A stretch of 64,000 nt of DNA, taken from NCBI GenBank assembly GCA_905116865.2, contig CAJHNH020002462.1, positions 1-64,000 on the forward strand, read 5' to 3'. The DNA is from Candidula unifasciata (taxonomy: Eukaryota > Mollusca > Gastropoda > Stylommatophora > Geomitridae). A program made the position numbers and the translations under genes. The notes below the pieces were generated by a model, which was not told the origin of the DNA, did not search any database, and worked only from the letters and a program-made list of their open reading frames with translations. Below are positions 1 to 35,755 of this stretch, one piece after another (the stretch's first letter is position 1; each line of letters begins with the position of its first letter).

Positions 1-394
1 TTTTACTTTAATTTTAATAAACATTCCTATCATATGTTTAAACTCATAGTTTAAAGTTTATTTCTATTTCTAGATGTATGTATGGTGTCAGTGTGCTGAC
101 TACACATATACACAGTCTAGATGTGGGGCTTACTTTTTTATTGACAGAAAGGGAAATTGTCGGGATGGGGTATCTGCTCTGTCTAAGTGTTTAGGCATCT
201 AAATTCCCTTATCCCTTTTTCTGGGGATATTCAGGCAGCTCACCTTCTTTCGCGAGCCAATTCGAGTCTGTATCTGAGTATCCAGGGACACTGTCTGCTC
301 TTTGCACCAAAAGACAGTTGTCTCGGTTTCTAACAAGATAACACCACTTTAGTGAGTGTAAAAGGAACCTGTTCCACGACAGTGCATAATTCGT

Positions 395-592
395 TGTCTT
401 CCCTTGTGGAATGCAATTTTTTGTTTTTTTGAAGCCCCACCCTGTTCGTTGCCAGGGGCCGCAATTATAGCCTGATGGTTGAACGCGGTTTCCAGGACCT
501 CTCCACGGGGGATCCTCATCCACATGGTGGCACTTTGTGTCACCTGTTTTTTTTTTCTTTCAGTGTGATGTCCTGGTGGGGTAAAACTTACT
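395..592 (-). repeat. Dispersed repeat family F
   Basis: About 190 bp, read on the - strand from CCCCACCAGGACATCACAC through GTGCCACCATGTGGATGAGG to GGGTGGGGCTTCAAA. The same order recurs at 17366-17552 (+), 32945-33130 (+), 43580-43745 (-) and 57985-58195 (+). No coding capacity and no tRNA-like box. Probably a SINE or MITE fragment. Confidence 0.75.
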
Positions 593-910
593 TATTTAGT
601 CTTATTTTGAACGTCTTCTGATGATCTTCAAAAGTTATAAATGAAGATAAGAAAAGCAAGAGCTCTCTGTGTGTGCGATTTTTAAGACAAATGTTCTGAA
701 TAATTTGGACAGCTTGTTTAACTAACAAAGAATCTTCGCTAAACGCTAATAAACGTTAAACATTACATAGCAACTAAAAGGGTTATACAGTGTTTGTTTT
801 TCCAGACGTATCAACAGTTATACCAATGTTTCTACCCTCAACGATATCGCTTAAGTAATAAAAAACTACTCTTCTTTTTTTTTTTTTTTATGATTACTTG
901 TCAAAAAAAG

Positions 911-1478
911 CTATCATAAACTTTCGATGATTTTCTCTATTTTCATGTTCTGTAATAGAGTCGCTGTGCGTCCAGTCATGGAATAAAATAAACTTTCATA
1001 AACTTTCGATGATTTTCTCTATTTTCATGTTCTGTAATAGAGTCGCTGTGGTTCCAGTCATGGAATAAAATAAACTATTATAAACTTTCGATGATTTTCT
1101 CTATTTTCATGTTCTGTAATAGCGTCGCTGTGCTTCCAGTCATGGAATAAAATAAACTATCATAAACTTTCGATGATTTTCTCTATTTTCATGTTCTGTA
1201 ATAGCGTCGCTGTGCTTCCAGTCATGGAATAAAATAAACTATCATAAACTTTCGATGATTTTCTCTATTTTCATGTTCTGTAATAGAGTCGCTGTGCTTC
1301 CAGTCATGGAATAAAATAAACTATCATAAACTTTCGATGATTTTCTCTATTTTCATGTTCTGTAATAGCGTCGCTGTGCTTCCAGTCATGGAATAAAATA
1401 AACTATCATAAACTTTCGATGATTTTCTCTATTTTCATGTTCTGTAATAGCGTCTCTGTGCTTCCAGTCATGGAATAA
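911..1478 (+). repeat. 82-bp tandem satellite, 7 copies
   Basis: The motif AAACTTTCGATGATTTTCTC starts at 918, 1000, 1082, 1164, 1246, 1328 and 1410, an exact 82-bp period. Copies differ by a few substitutions (gagtcgc/gcgtcgc, gttcc/gcttcc). The array ends at GTCATGGAATAAAA. Confidence 0.96.
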
Positions 1479-1913
1479 AAAAAGCACATAAGAATGTCAT
1501 GACTACTGGGATGGTCAGGGGGAAAAGACGCACTGAAAGAAAGTAAAGGTCCCTTTCCACGTCTTCAGGCGAACTGGTGTCACGTGGCGCGTCTGTCGCA
1601 TGCCTTTATTAGGGTTTCCCCTAGTAATCAAAGACACTCTGAAGTGAAATGATGTTATATGTTGGCTCGCATTAGTTTAAAAGGTACTCCGTAGCTCCAA
1701 CGACCATCGAACATCACTTCAGGGGTGAGGCGACTAAAATTATGATTCCTACTGCAATAATAAATATACCTTGGCACAACTTGGCCTGACCTCCTCACCA
1801 CGTAGACGACTCCCGACTAGATAGCAAACCTATCATAGTCACAAAAAAAATAATATAGTAAGGAATATGACTAAACAACACCACGGTCATATTTAATCTA
1901 ATCTAAAAGAACT

Positions 1914-2019
1914 GGACACGATTGGACACTGACAAATCTGAATCCGGAATAATAATACATAATGATGGACACGATTGGGCACTGACAAATCTGAATCCGG
2001 AATAATAATACATAATGAA
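1914..2019 (+). repeat. 53-bp direct repeat, 2 copies
   Basis: GGACACGATTGG(A/G)CACTGAC begins at 1914 and again at 1967. The two units are almost identical through AATAATAATACATAATGA. Confidence 0.92.
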
Positions 2020-3379
2020 ATAAGTAAAATATAGGTAAAGACACTGAAAAGTAAATTAAAGCACAGGACATCTCAAGGAAACTGATGAATTCAGAACTGG
2101 ACGATCCTCTTCACAGTTCATAGGCCGGACTTCTCTAGGAGTAACGCTGTACAATGAGCTAGGCATCAGATCTGGAGTTTAACTGTTTACATGTGCTATG
2201 CACCATAAATTAATGTGCGGCAAGCACTTATAAGTCAAGTTTAACAATAGGAAAAGGTTCCCTGGAAAACTTCTTACTGTCAACAATAAATATCGGACAT
2301 TGCAACACTCTGGTTGGGTTTTGCTGAGCAGCAGATCATGGATTCTGTTTAACTACACATGGTGATGATGTTTGATGGTCACAAACTATTCTATGTCAGG
2401 TACGACACCACTCATCACCTCTTGTTTTAATCAAAGAACTGGTTTCGGGTAATCAGAACTACTGATGTACTGTCTCGAGGTAGGTGTTGTTGGGTACTGA
2501 ATGGATGCAGTTGCCAGACAATGGTGTATTATGCTTTGTGAATCTGGCACGCCTCCAGAGAGGTCAACGCATATCCCATTCTCACTGGACGTTCCTGAGT
2601 GAACTGGAGACTTTCCAAGGATGTGCTGATAGATTTTCAGCACAAGGGCGAAACCCGTCTCTATGCTCTGGAGATTGAGTCACGAATGAAATTTTGAATG
2701 TGAAACTTGCCTAAATCAGAAGCGGGGGAACTCCTTCCGCAAACAGGCGATACTTCGACCGATGGAAAAAGGCCTCGCTACTCATAGAAATCAAATATCT
2801 GTGAGTGAATTCATAACATAACTCACTCCCAATAGATTTAGGAACAAACTGAGTATTAATCTCTATATCTTGACCCATGAGTACAACAGAGGGATTATTT
2901 ACTTATGGAAGAATGTCCAAAATTTGAAAATGGCCTATTTACATTGAGGTGTACAGAATTTGGACAGGTTCAACACTAGAGGGTGTTTTGATGTCACGTG
3001 ACAATTGGGCAGACGCACTGTACACATGACAGCTAATTCTGAAAGGGCTAAGACTGTACGTTGATAGAATTATGTCGAGAGAAGCTACCTAAGCTTTTCA
3101 AAATTAAACTTGGCTCCTAGGTCAAGCCAGCCTAAACAGCTCCACATGATATCGTGAGACGTACAGGCGACTGACATGATTTTGACCACACCACGCATCT
3201 AGTGCCGATAGATCTGTAAAAATATGTACTTTACATCTAGTGAGCTGAAAGTGTGAAAAGGGTCATGAATACCAAGAGCCAAGATCTGAGGAAACATATC
3301 TAAGTCAGACTATCCAGCAAGACAAAATTGGGATGTACCAGCATTGGAGGAGTGGCGAACGCCCTACTTGCAATCTGTA

Positions 3380-3850
3380 TCTTCTTCTTCTTTTTCTATA
3401 GCATTCTGAGCCCGTAAGGTTGATTGGTGTAATAAGTTGTCTAGGCAGTGTTCATGCGTGTGTGGTGGATGATCTTCTCACACGCTCCACTTTACACAAC
3501 TGGCACAAGCCGACACCGATGTGAGCTTACGAGACATGAATTTATTGACGTATTTACACTTACAAACTAGAATGTCCGGTCGGTGTCCTAGTGAACAGCT
3601 CTCGTACCCAAACTCACGCAGCCTTCAACGAACAGTCTTCTTCAAGCATTCACTGACCAAAGTTGGCTCCCATGGATTCACGTTGAGGTTCTGGGCATCT
3701 CACACACTGGCATGGTCGATCTCGGCTTCACACTTCGTCGGCAGGGTCTCCTTTCTCCACAGGCACTCACGTAGACATTCTCACATTCAGTCGCACGTCC
3801 TCTCACTCCAACCGGTCGACACAAACTAAACTTGACCAGAGTCAAGTCTG
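3380..3850 (-). repeat. Possible 3' end of a retroelement (unclassified)
   Basis: This block is higher in G+C than its surroundings. Read on the - strand it ends in TAGAAAAAGAAGAAGAAG, like the GAA-type tails of other retroelements here. Two overlapping frames of 68 and 102 codons show no domain I recognise. No second copy lies in the window, so this is tentative. Confidence 0.3.
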
Positions 3851-4850
3851 ACTTATACCACGGGTTCGTTTCACGTGACAACACGTGGTGGTCCTTTACT
3901 TTTCACGTGGCGACCTTGGGTCGCATCATCGTGGTCCCCGTGATAACCAGTGGTTAGTCACCTATCTCCAGATTCTCTTTTAATCCAAGTATCTGGACTA
4001 TCTTGGTGTTTTAGGTCAGCTTTTTGCCTTCCCCCAACCACCCTAAACTGGGTGAAAATATCCCCCATTACAATTGGTGCCTCCACTCTTCTCTTTCCAG
4101 TTGGTGACACCAAGTATTTGCACAATATCACTCCCTCATCTTCTAAGTCTGTCTCGTGCTCTATGACCATTTATATTCCTTGGGTATACAGTTTTCACCT
4201 TTCTGTCATCTGACATTGCAATCCGTATAAGACCAAGAAAATTATTTCACCTGATCATACCAAGAAACTGCAATGAAATTTTCGACCCAATATAAGCTAA
4301 CTTTTGTAGTGATAGTTTTTTGCATTTGAAAACAACTGCCTTAGAAAAACTGTTGAACATAACATTGGTTGTCTTCAAAAGGGGTGAAGAAATAGAGACA
4401 TGACTGGCCAACCACTGGTAACTACAGTTATAAGTCAACGAAGATGGCGCTATGTTGGACATTTCCTGAGCAGAAACAAGTTTCAAAGTTTCTGTAGATA
4501 TTTGTAATGCCTGAAATGTATTGATGGGGATGGGAATTGTCTCTGTAGCATGTGTTCTCTAATTATAATAGCAATGTCAAGTGAGTTTTTAACCCTTTCA
4601 CCCGGATGACCTAGAAAAAAAGGAGTGTGATTTATGTGATTCAACTGACTTGCTTTGGGCGTCCCGTTTTCAGCTGAAAATGTAAGTGTTATTTCCCGTT
4701 TTTAGCTAAGTTATTTTGGTTGCCTTAAGATGGGAATGACCAACTGATATGGTGCTGAAACATTGACTAACGACTTATCAATAAATACCTTACATGTTTG
4801 TTACTCAAACTCTTATTTTTATAAACTGACTGTTATTTTTCTTCCTGCAG

Positions 4851-29052
<24,202 letters not shown>

Positions 29053-29383
29053 AACTCAAAGGACGTCCTTCTGACGGGCCATGCATCTTGTTTCCAGAAC
29101 ATTCACAGGAAGCTAACAATCACAACGCAGATCACCTGACTGCCGGCTGGCTTTCTAAGATGCCTGCCAACTAAGGATACTTTGTATTTGATCTCTGTTT
29201 CAATTTCCTCTGTGAACTTGGTTTCTGTCTAATTCATGGTATTTTTAAAAAGAAAGTAATCATGACTTAAACATTTAAACAAAATATATTTTTATGTGTT
29301 AAAGCTAAGGGTATGTGCTACATCTTGTTGGGTGTATGTGTACTGTGTGCAGGGCCGGACTAAAACCCGTTGATACCCTAAGC
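29053..29383 (+). other. Probable 3' UTR of the receptor
   Basis: Follows the stop codon. It is unique sequence without other features. The polyadenylation site is not evident. Confidence 0.5.
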
Positions 29384-29738
29384 CAGTGATTCTCAACCTT
29401 CCTAATGTCGCGACCCTTTAATACAGTTCCACGTGTTGTTGTGACCCCCAGCTATAAAATATTTACGTTGTACTTCATAACTTCAGTGAATATGTTTTCC
29501 GATGGTCTTAGGCGACCCCTATGAAAGGGTCGTTTTACCCCCAAACATTCTTCTCAACCTTCTTAATGTCGCGACCCTTTAATACAGTTCCTCATGTTGT
29601 TGTGACTCCCAGCTATAAAATTATTTTCGTTGATACTTCATAACTTCAGTGAATATGTTTTCCGATGGTCTTAGGCGACCCCTATAAAAGGGTCGTTCGA
29701 CCTCCAACGGGTCGCCACTCACAGGTTGAGAATCGCTG
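29384..29738. mobile_element. hAT-type non-autonomous transposon (SPIN-like), internally duplicated
   Basis: Bounded by an exact 8-bp duplication CCCTAAGC (29376-29383 and 29739-29746). Terminal inverted repeats are CAGTGATTCTCAACC and, on the other strand, CAGCGATTCTCAACC. It contains AATGTCGCGACCCTTTAATA and GATGGTCTTAGGCGACCCCT. A 161-bp unit is present twice (TTCTCAACCT at 29390 and 29551). No transposase. The ends and subterminal sequence recall the SPIN family of hAT elements from memory. Confidence 0.93.
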
Positions 29739-29789
29739 CCCTAAGCACTTCAAATATGTTGTGCTCCCCTTCCCCCTAACACTTAAAAG

Positions 29790-30690
29790 ATATTGGCCCC
29801 CCCCCCACCCCCGCTGCCTTAATAGCATTATGTGCGTATAGACAGTATGCTAGAGCTTCTACGACGACAACTCATAAGAATAAAATGTAAAATTGTCTCT
29901 CGACATACACATATTAGCGCGGGAGCCGTATGCTTGTGGAAACCCTAGGGCAAGTACCCAGTCAGCCCACATCTAAATGTGATTCAGAATATAAACCATT
30001 AACAAAACTGTGCCGAAATTAAACAAAAATTACATTAAGATGGAAAACAATGACTATTTTTTGAATAATTCGACTTTATTTATATTTGAAAAGTTTTCTG
30101 CTACCTTTTTGTAATTGCAAAATCCTTGATCAGATCCTCAAACTAATCTAACGCAACACATTTGCTTTTACACTTATTAGAGATAAGGCAACCAGCCACT
30201 TTTTGCATTGTGCTCTGATAGGATTTTAAAAAAATACTTTAAACGAGAAAATGAAAGCTCACTTCCAAAGCTACTGAAACTTTATGTGGTGCACCCTGTG
30301 TTTATGATGCCCTAAGCACGTACTTAGTGTGCCGAATAGTTAATCCTGCCTTAACTGTGTGTGCACATACACAAAGGTAGAAACGGCTTATCGTTTTCTT
30401 TTTCATATGTAGTTATCTTCAGGCCGTGTGCAATGCAGGCTATTTGTTTCGCTGATTATAACTTCAAAACAGTTTTCATGTAGTAAATTTAAATAATATG
30501 GACACACACCCACCCACCCACACACACACGCGCGCGCGCGCGCGCACACACACACACACACACTGTAGAATTAATTGCCTAGCATATTAAGCTGTATCTA
30601 CTCAGATGCAATACTACAGAAATGCTTTAATATAGAATAAAACCCGCATACTTTTTCTTAAAAAACAGAAATCACCTTGTCTTCTCCGGT
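29790..30690. other. 3' flank without recognised genes
   Basis: A C-tract lies at 29797-29812. CA/CG microsatellite sequence runs at 30503-30562 (CACACACGCGCGCGCG...). Nothing else could be identified. Confidence 0.7.
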
Positions 30691-30691
30691 C

Positions 30692-30840
30692 GGCCTCTGT
30701 GGTTTAGACGTTGCGAACGCCAGGTTCGATACCAGCATCGGGCGCTTTATCTTTCTTTGGTTTCGACAATGGTAACGAGAGCTGACCGTTCAGTGTGCAA
30801 TGGCCAATTTTTTATTGAACGTAAAATTTGCCTAGAAGTT
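30692..30840 (+). repeat. SINE family B, partial
   Basis: CGGCCTCTGTGGTTTAGACG head, then CCAGGTTCGATACCAGC (box B) and GGTTTCGACAATGGTAACGA. Compare 33553-33780. Confidence 0.8.
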
Positions 30841-30844
30841 TGAA

Positions 30845-31232
30845 GTGTGAACAACCGATCAACGTCATGGCACATGGTAGTAACTCATAAGTGCTCCGTT
30901 CTTCTTTTAACTCAAGGTTAGTCCGAAGATGCTCACTTAGCACAGTGCACAGGCTCTGTAGCACCGGCCAGGATCCTGAAATACATTTTGGTAGACTTTT
31001 AACTCCAAATTTTGCCTGGGCAGTGCCGTTAGGCTACTGTTTTCGATTTCCAACTGCCAAGCGAGCTTTTACGTGCACAACAATGCACTCGGGCGTCCGA
31101 TTTCACTAACCAGAGACCAGGGGGAATTACGATAAGTCCAAGTCCACCTGAAAAAATCCTAGCCCTTACCGGGAATTGAACCCAGAACCTGTGGCACTTG
31201 AGGCAGACACCATGACTCGAGACCACGCAGCC
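30845..31232 (-). repeat. SINE family C
   Basis: Same order of blocks as 10725-11125, with the - strand tRNA-like end TGCGTGGTCTCGAGTCATGG and box B CTGGGTTCAATTCCC. A C-tract at 31240-31253 follows. Confidence 0.85.
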
Positions 31233-31267
31233 TAACGCACCCCCCCCCCCCCCAAAAAACACACAAC

Positions 31268-31348
31268 CCTTTCAACGATTCAAACCTAGGTCTTCCGTAT
31301 GAGAAGCTAGTGTTCCTAACCATTCGGCCAGCCACTCGCTACCTCGTT
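31268..31348 (-). repeat. SINE family K, head only
   Basis: The - strand reads GTGGCTGGCCGAATGGTTAG and box B CTAGGTTTGAATCG. Related to 34795-34992 and 40000-40207. Confidence 0.65.
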
Positions 31349-31489
31349 ATGAGTTCACCAATATTCTCCACAGAGACATAACAGCAGCAGTGCTTCACTC
31401 CAGCAATCTGAAATGCTGTCTACGAACTCAGGGTTAGATTCAGTCAATCTCCAATATTCTCTGGTTAACGTCCCGATTGTACACTCTCT

Positions 31490-31565
31490 TAGACTGCTGT
31501 TCATAACCAGAACTTTTCTGCCAGAGTTAACAGCCGGCGAAAAATAAGAAGAAGAAGAAAAAGAA
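31490..31565 (-). repeat. Family E 3' end fragment
   Basis: Reading +: GAACTTTTCTGCCAGAGTTA, ACAGCC, AAGAAGAAGAA. This is the 3' end of family E with its GAA tail. Confidence 0.55.
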
Positions 31566-31802
31566 GATTTTCTATTGCTGATTTCGTCCCTTTTGTATCG
31601 CTACATACCTCTTGTGCTCCAGCCTTCACTTTTTTTTCCTTCACCGTAGTGTTAATGTTTTTTTTCCTTTTATAATTCTGTGTGCCCCAAACAACACACA
31701 CCATCTGATGAGCTTATGTCTGTTTATAAGGCATTATATCCTGCCTTTTTACTGGCCTGAGTATGCTAGAACAATCTGGCCAAGTATTTTAAAATATAGC
31801 AG

Positions 31803-31965
31803 AGTAGTGGCTCTCAATCTTCCTAATGTCGTTACCCTTTAATACAGTTCCCTCATTTTGTGGCGACCCCCAAATAATTTTTGTTTCCTTCATAACTTCA
31901 ATAAATATGTTTTCAGATGGTCTAAGGCGACCCTTATGAAAGGGTCATTCATTTTTTTAACAACA
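31803..31965. mobile_element. Truncated SPIN-like hAT copy
   Basis: TCTCAATCTTCCTAATGTCG, CCCTTTAATACAGTTCC and AGATGGTCTAAGGCGACCC match one unit of 29384-29738. The right terminal repeat is missing. Confidence 0.8.
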
Positions 31966-31969
31966 CTTT

Positions 31970-32940
31970 TTATTTCCAGTATCTTTAGAGCTTATGTTTC
32001 TGTTTTAATAAAATACGATCTGTTATTCTATAAAATCACATCTCTGGGGGTAACAATATTTCCTAACTAGGCTTCTGTGCTATAAAGCAATTTCCTGTCC
32101 TTAAATGTATACCAAAAGTTTCAGTAGGGTTAGTATAAACAACATTTGGTAAATATCAGTTATAGTACTTATTACTTAAGAAAGAAAACCCTTTACAACA
32201 AAGATTTCCTTATATACCAGTAAGTTCCTTGTGCCAAACATTATGGTGAAACAAACTGATAATTTTGCGCCAAAAATGATGCTGAAACAATTGATAATGT
32301 AATTTTCTCAAAGGCCTTTTACTGTGTCAGAGCTGACCATGAAACAGTTTGATAATTTTCTTAGTCAGCTCATAGGACCAGATTTAAGGATGAAACCAGT
32401 GTTTTCTTTGAAGACAATTCCGTGTATAAACCTAATTGTGAAACGATTGATAATCTTCTTAGCTTTCCACAGCTGATGATGAAATCATTCATAATTTTCT
32501 CAGTCAGTTCATTGTCACAAAGCTTATGGTAGAGCCAGCAATAGTTTTCTTAAAGCCAGTATCTTCTGGCAGAGCTTGTGGTGAACCATTTGATAATTTT
32601 CTGAAAGTTTCCATTGTTATGGGGCAAAATGTATGCCATGTATATTGTTACTACTTATAACACGTTTAAATATGTGCACCTATGTGCTGACACATCTGAC
32701 ATCTGTTCACTGACTACATTTACAAAATATTTGACCCTAGTTAATTTTTTATTGTTTTCGTTCATTATAGAATAACATGCCCTAAGCTATCTAGTGAACA
32801 GAATTGACAGATGGAAGAGTACACTGTTTACAGGATTTCAGGGATCCTTCCATTAGCTAATCTGCTGGCACATCTGGAGCAGAAGTGGAGTACCGCTTGG
32901 TGCCTCCTGCTTGTGTTTTGCCATATACTCCTCATGCCAA
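31970..32940. other. 3' flank, no gene
   Basis: Between 32220 and 32620 the phrase GAAAC..(A/T)TTGATAATTTTCT recurs six times or more at irregular 50-70-bp spacing, which suggests an old decayed tandem repeat. Nothing else recognised. Confidence 0.55.
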
Positions 32941-32944
32941 TAGT

Positions 32945-33130
32945 AAGCTTTACCCCACCAGGACATCACACACGCGATAAAAACTCGGTGACACCATTTA
33001 GGATGAGCATCACACGTGTAAAGTTTCCAGAAACCACGTTTAACTGTTAGGTTATATTAGGGCTCCCGGCAAAGGCTGGGATGGGGCTTCAAAATAGCGG
33101 AAAATTGTATCCTACATGGGGACGACGAAT
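32945..33130 (+). repeat. Dispersed repeat family F
   Basis: ACCCCACCAGGACATCACAC, AGGATGAGCATCACACG and GGCTCCCGGCAAAGGCTGGG, as in other copies. Confidence 0.75.
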
Positions 33131-33166
33131 CATAATTTAAACTATTCTTGCATATGGTAAGTTTTC

Positions 33167-33308
33167 TTCAGTTTGCTGTTTAACATTCTTCGCTACTGCT
33201 TACTATTGAGCTAAGTTTGTGATAGTTTCCACCCATCTTCAGTTTTCTGTTTAATATTCTTCGTTACTGCTAACTATTGAGCTAAGTTTGTGATAGTTTC
33301 CATCCATC
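33167..33308 (+). repeat. 71-bp direct repeat, 2 copies
   Basis: Both units contain ATTGAGCTAAGTTTGTGATA and end CCATCTTCAGT. Confidence 0.93.
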
Positions 33309-33329
33309 TTCAGTGTTTATAATTAGTGT

Positions 33330-33470
33330 TTCTTCTTCTTCTGCGTTCATCAGAAGATGTGATTGCATTGTGTCTGTTTACAGCATGGCTGCGATATTTG
33401 CACGTTTCGGCCAACACATCCTACTTCTGCGGGCATTTGTTGACCGGGTAAGCCTTCCCGGTTTATTAGT
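33330..33470 (-). repeat. Dispersed repeat family H
   Basis: Most complete copy: CTTCTTCTGCGTTCATCAGA to GTTGACCGGGTAAGCCTTCC. The GAA-rich end on the - strand resembles that of family E. Confidence 0.75.
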
Positions 33471-33552
33471 GTGTAATGACATTTTATTGTGTCTGCTGTA
33501 TTATTTGTGTTTTCTCTACACCAAAACAAATCTGATTTCGATCATCCGTATA

Positions 33553-33780
33553 TCTCTTGGCGTCTGTGGCTTAGACATTGCGAACGCGCTTTGTAATGCC
33601 AGGGTTCCGGGTTCGATCCCTGCTGTGGGTCCTTGCGCTAGTTTCAACAGTGATATCGAGAAGCCGACCGTCCAGGAAGCAATGGCAAACTACTGGACGT
33701 AAATTTGCCTAGACAAACCACCACAGCCAAAAAATGCTGGGGTTGGTTCTGCAACGTCCTGTAAAGGATACGCAACTAAC
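33553..33780 (+). repeat. SINE family B, best copy
   Basis: tRNA-like head GGCGTCTGTGGCTTAGACAT with box B CCGGGTTCGATCCC. The body is TTTCAACAGTGATATCGAGA, AAGCAATGGCAAACTACTGG and TGCAACGTCCTGTAAAGGAT. Other copies: 30692-30840, 51106-51275, and reversed 54225-54335 and 58735-58972. Confidence 0.88.
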
Positions 33781-34244
33781 TTATATCTCTTGACAAACAA
33801 AATCAACTAGTTTATGCTTTGTGCTGTTTGAGAGAAAGATATTATTTGTATCTGAGTTCTGCAATTGTAAATCCAACAAGAATAAGTGAAGCGAGCCTGT
33901 CACATGTCTTATAAAAAAAATACCAGTTTCATATGTCAGCAAATGTATCAACCGTGTGAATTTTCTGGCAGTAGTGTCAATATATGGTGACGGTACATGA
34001 GTTAAACATTCCACTCTATGGTTATTGTTGTTGCCAATATTGTTTATGGTGATGGGATAGACCAGTGATTCCCATTTGATAGTCTGCATACTTCAGGTGT
34101 CCTCGAAACAAATTTAAAGGATCTAGAATATCATTTAGATACACATACACAAAACTTCAACTGTAGCATGCTTTTGTATGTGTGTGTGGGCATGCGTGTG
34201 TGTTTGTGAGAGAGAGAGAGACAGGGATTATAATATTTATGAGT

Positions 34245-34510
34245 AATTTAGATGAAAGAAATTCGCTCATGGATTGAACTGACTGTCTACATCAAAAAGA
34301 GACAGTTTAAATTTTTTGGTCACGTCACGAGAATGAGAAGACTGGAGTACAATGTGATGGTCAGAAAGTTGGATGGGGAAAAGACCCAGAGAGAAGATGC
34401 TGAACAATTTGACATCATGGCATGGAAGATCATCTGTGTCAGAACTTATAGAAATTTCACAAGACAGAAGGTTGTGGATAGTCATGATTACCAAAACCAC
34501 ATGGCATGGA
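34245..34510 (+). pseudogene. LINE 3' ORF tail
   Basis: Reads YIKKRQFKFFGHVTRMRRLE, then YNVMVRKLDGEK and, with shifts, IMAWKIICVRTYRNF and KVVDSHDYQNH. K(R)Q..FFGHV.RM..LE..V..GKL.G.RGRGRPR is the standard C-terminal tail of these LINE ORFs. The same family is at 40385-40760 (-) and 46400-46860 (+). Confidence 0.75.
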
Positions 34511-34794
34511 TTATAAGAAGAACAATATTTATAAATTATAAGAAGTTATTTTCTTTCATTTTAAATGACTATTTTAACAAATACGCGTACATCTACAGCA
34601 GACCTTTAAAAATATAAAAGGTTTACGGATCTAAGCTAACTGAGAACCATTGGGATAAACAATACATTTAAGTTTTTTTTATGCCACAACCACTTGGATT
34701 AGCTTAGTTTGACCTAAACCTAGTGGATTTAATTTTCACATAGTTTCATACACACTATTCTTGTATTAAACTGCCAATTACTGCCTTTGTTTTA

Positions 34795-34992
34795 CCACTT
34801 TTGGGGTGTAGGAGGGGAAGACTCTGAGCCTGAGGGTTTATGGCCGCACGGCAAGTGCTGTGGACACAACTGTGGAGGTGAGGATTTGATTTTGCCCCCG
34901 ACAGAAAAAAAATCCCCAACCTTACTGAGGATTCAAACCTGAGTCTCGAGCTTGAGAGCCCAATACCCTAACCATTTGGCCAGCCGCTCCTT
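34795..34992 (-). repeat. SINE family K
   Basis: The - strand head GGAGCGGCTGGCCAAATGGT, then TAGGGTATTGGGCTCTCAAG, with box B CAGGTTTGAATCC. The body runs to TTTTACCACTTTTGGGG. This is the most tRNA-like head in the window, but acceptor-stem pairing is not preserved. Confidence 0.75.
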
Positions 34993-35234
34993 TATTCCTT
35001 TGTATTTGAAGTTTTTTGTTAAGGTAATCTTGTTCACACAAAATGTTTTTTAAGTTAACAAATTTATTAGTGTCATTTTAAAAACAAATGAAATAGACCC
35101 TGGACGTAAAATTGTGGTGTTTTTACATGTATATACCTAAAGCTTACTTTTCATTGTAAGTATTTTCAATTTTATTGATATGTGTACATTTATTATTATG
35201 TATAATTTTACATATAGCCAGTTTATTTCTTATC

Positions 35235-35465
35235 AGTCTTTATGTGGGTTCTGGGGCCCCATTATGGGGAAAAACTAGGATAGACCCACTGCCTCCTCAA
35301 CAAGCATGTTACATGAGTTGACAGATTGGGGACTTCGTTCGAAGTCGGAGTGCACCTGCCTGAGAGGCAAGGAACCAACAATATGCATACAAATAAACCA
35401 GATTAATAAAATGGTTGTGCATGCCATATTCAGGTTCTTTAACAGGACAAGAACAGCCAGTAATT
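35235..35465 (+). repeat. Family E, opposite orientation
   Basis: Reading +: GGGTTCTGGGGCCCCATTAT, then TAGACCCACTGCCTCC and GAAGTCGGAGTGCACCTGCC. It lies next to pieces of family C (35465-35535) and family H (35535-35660, also reversed). Confidence 0.75.
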
Positions 35466-35755
35466 TCCACTGGAGTTTAGCTTCAAACAACAGATCAACA
35501 TCCATGCATAAGGGTAGTAACCCATAAGTGCCACTTACCCCAGGGAGGTAACCCCCATCAATAAATGCTGGATAAAGGCCGATGTGTTGGCCAAAAGGCA
35601 CAAATATCGCAGCTTCGCTGTAAACAGGCTCAACACAATTATGTCATTTGGACAAGCAAAAAAAAGTACTACTACTATTGCCCAAAAAACCAAGGGTACA
35701 CATTTTTTTTAACCATCCACCATGTGAAACGAAAATAGTACTCGAGGAATATTAA

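Larger units (their letters stand above)
1..4850. other. Upstream/intronic sequence of the receptor gene; no exon found
   Basis: I looked for the hormone-binding domain and TM1 (hydrophobic run, phase-2 donor) and saw no convincing exon. The stretch holds repeat family F (395-590), an 82-bp satellite (911-1478), a short direct repeat (1914-2019), a possible family D head at 1540-1600 and a repeat-like block at 3380-3850. The rest is A+T-rich unique sequence. Confidence 0.6.

Noticed and set aside
2431..2678. Overlapping 64- and 70-codon frames as a possible receptor exon
   Set aside because: No hormone-domain cysteine pattern, no TM segment and no fitting splice phase.
33330..33420. Hammerhead ribozyme in repeat family H (GGCCGAAACGT and CTGATGA on the minus strand)
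   Set aside because: The two motifs are about 70 bp apart with no visible stems joining them. CTGATGA is part of the shared 3' tail and is not kept in other copies.
34895..34992. Possible tRNA gene (minus strand)
   Set aside because: Box A and box B are present, but acceptor-stem pairing is absent and the sequence continues into a repeated body (family K). It is a SINE head.
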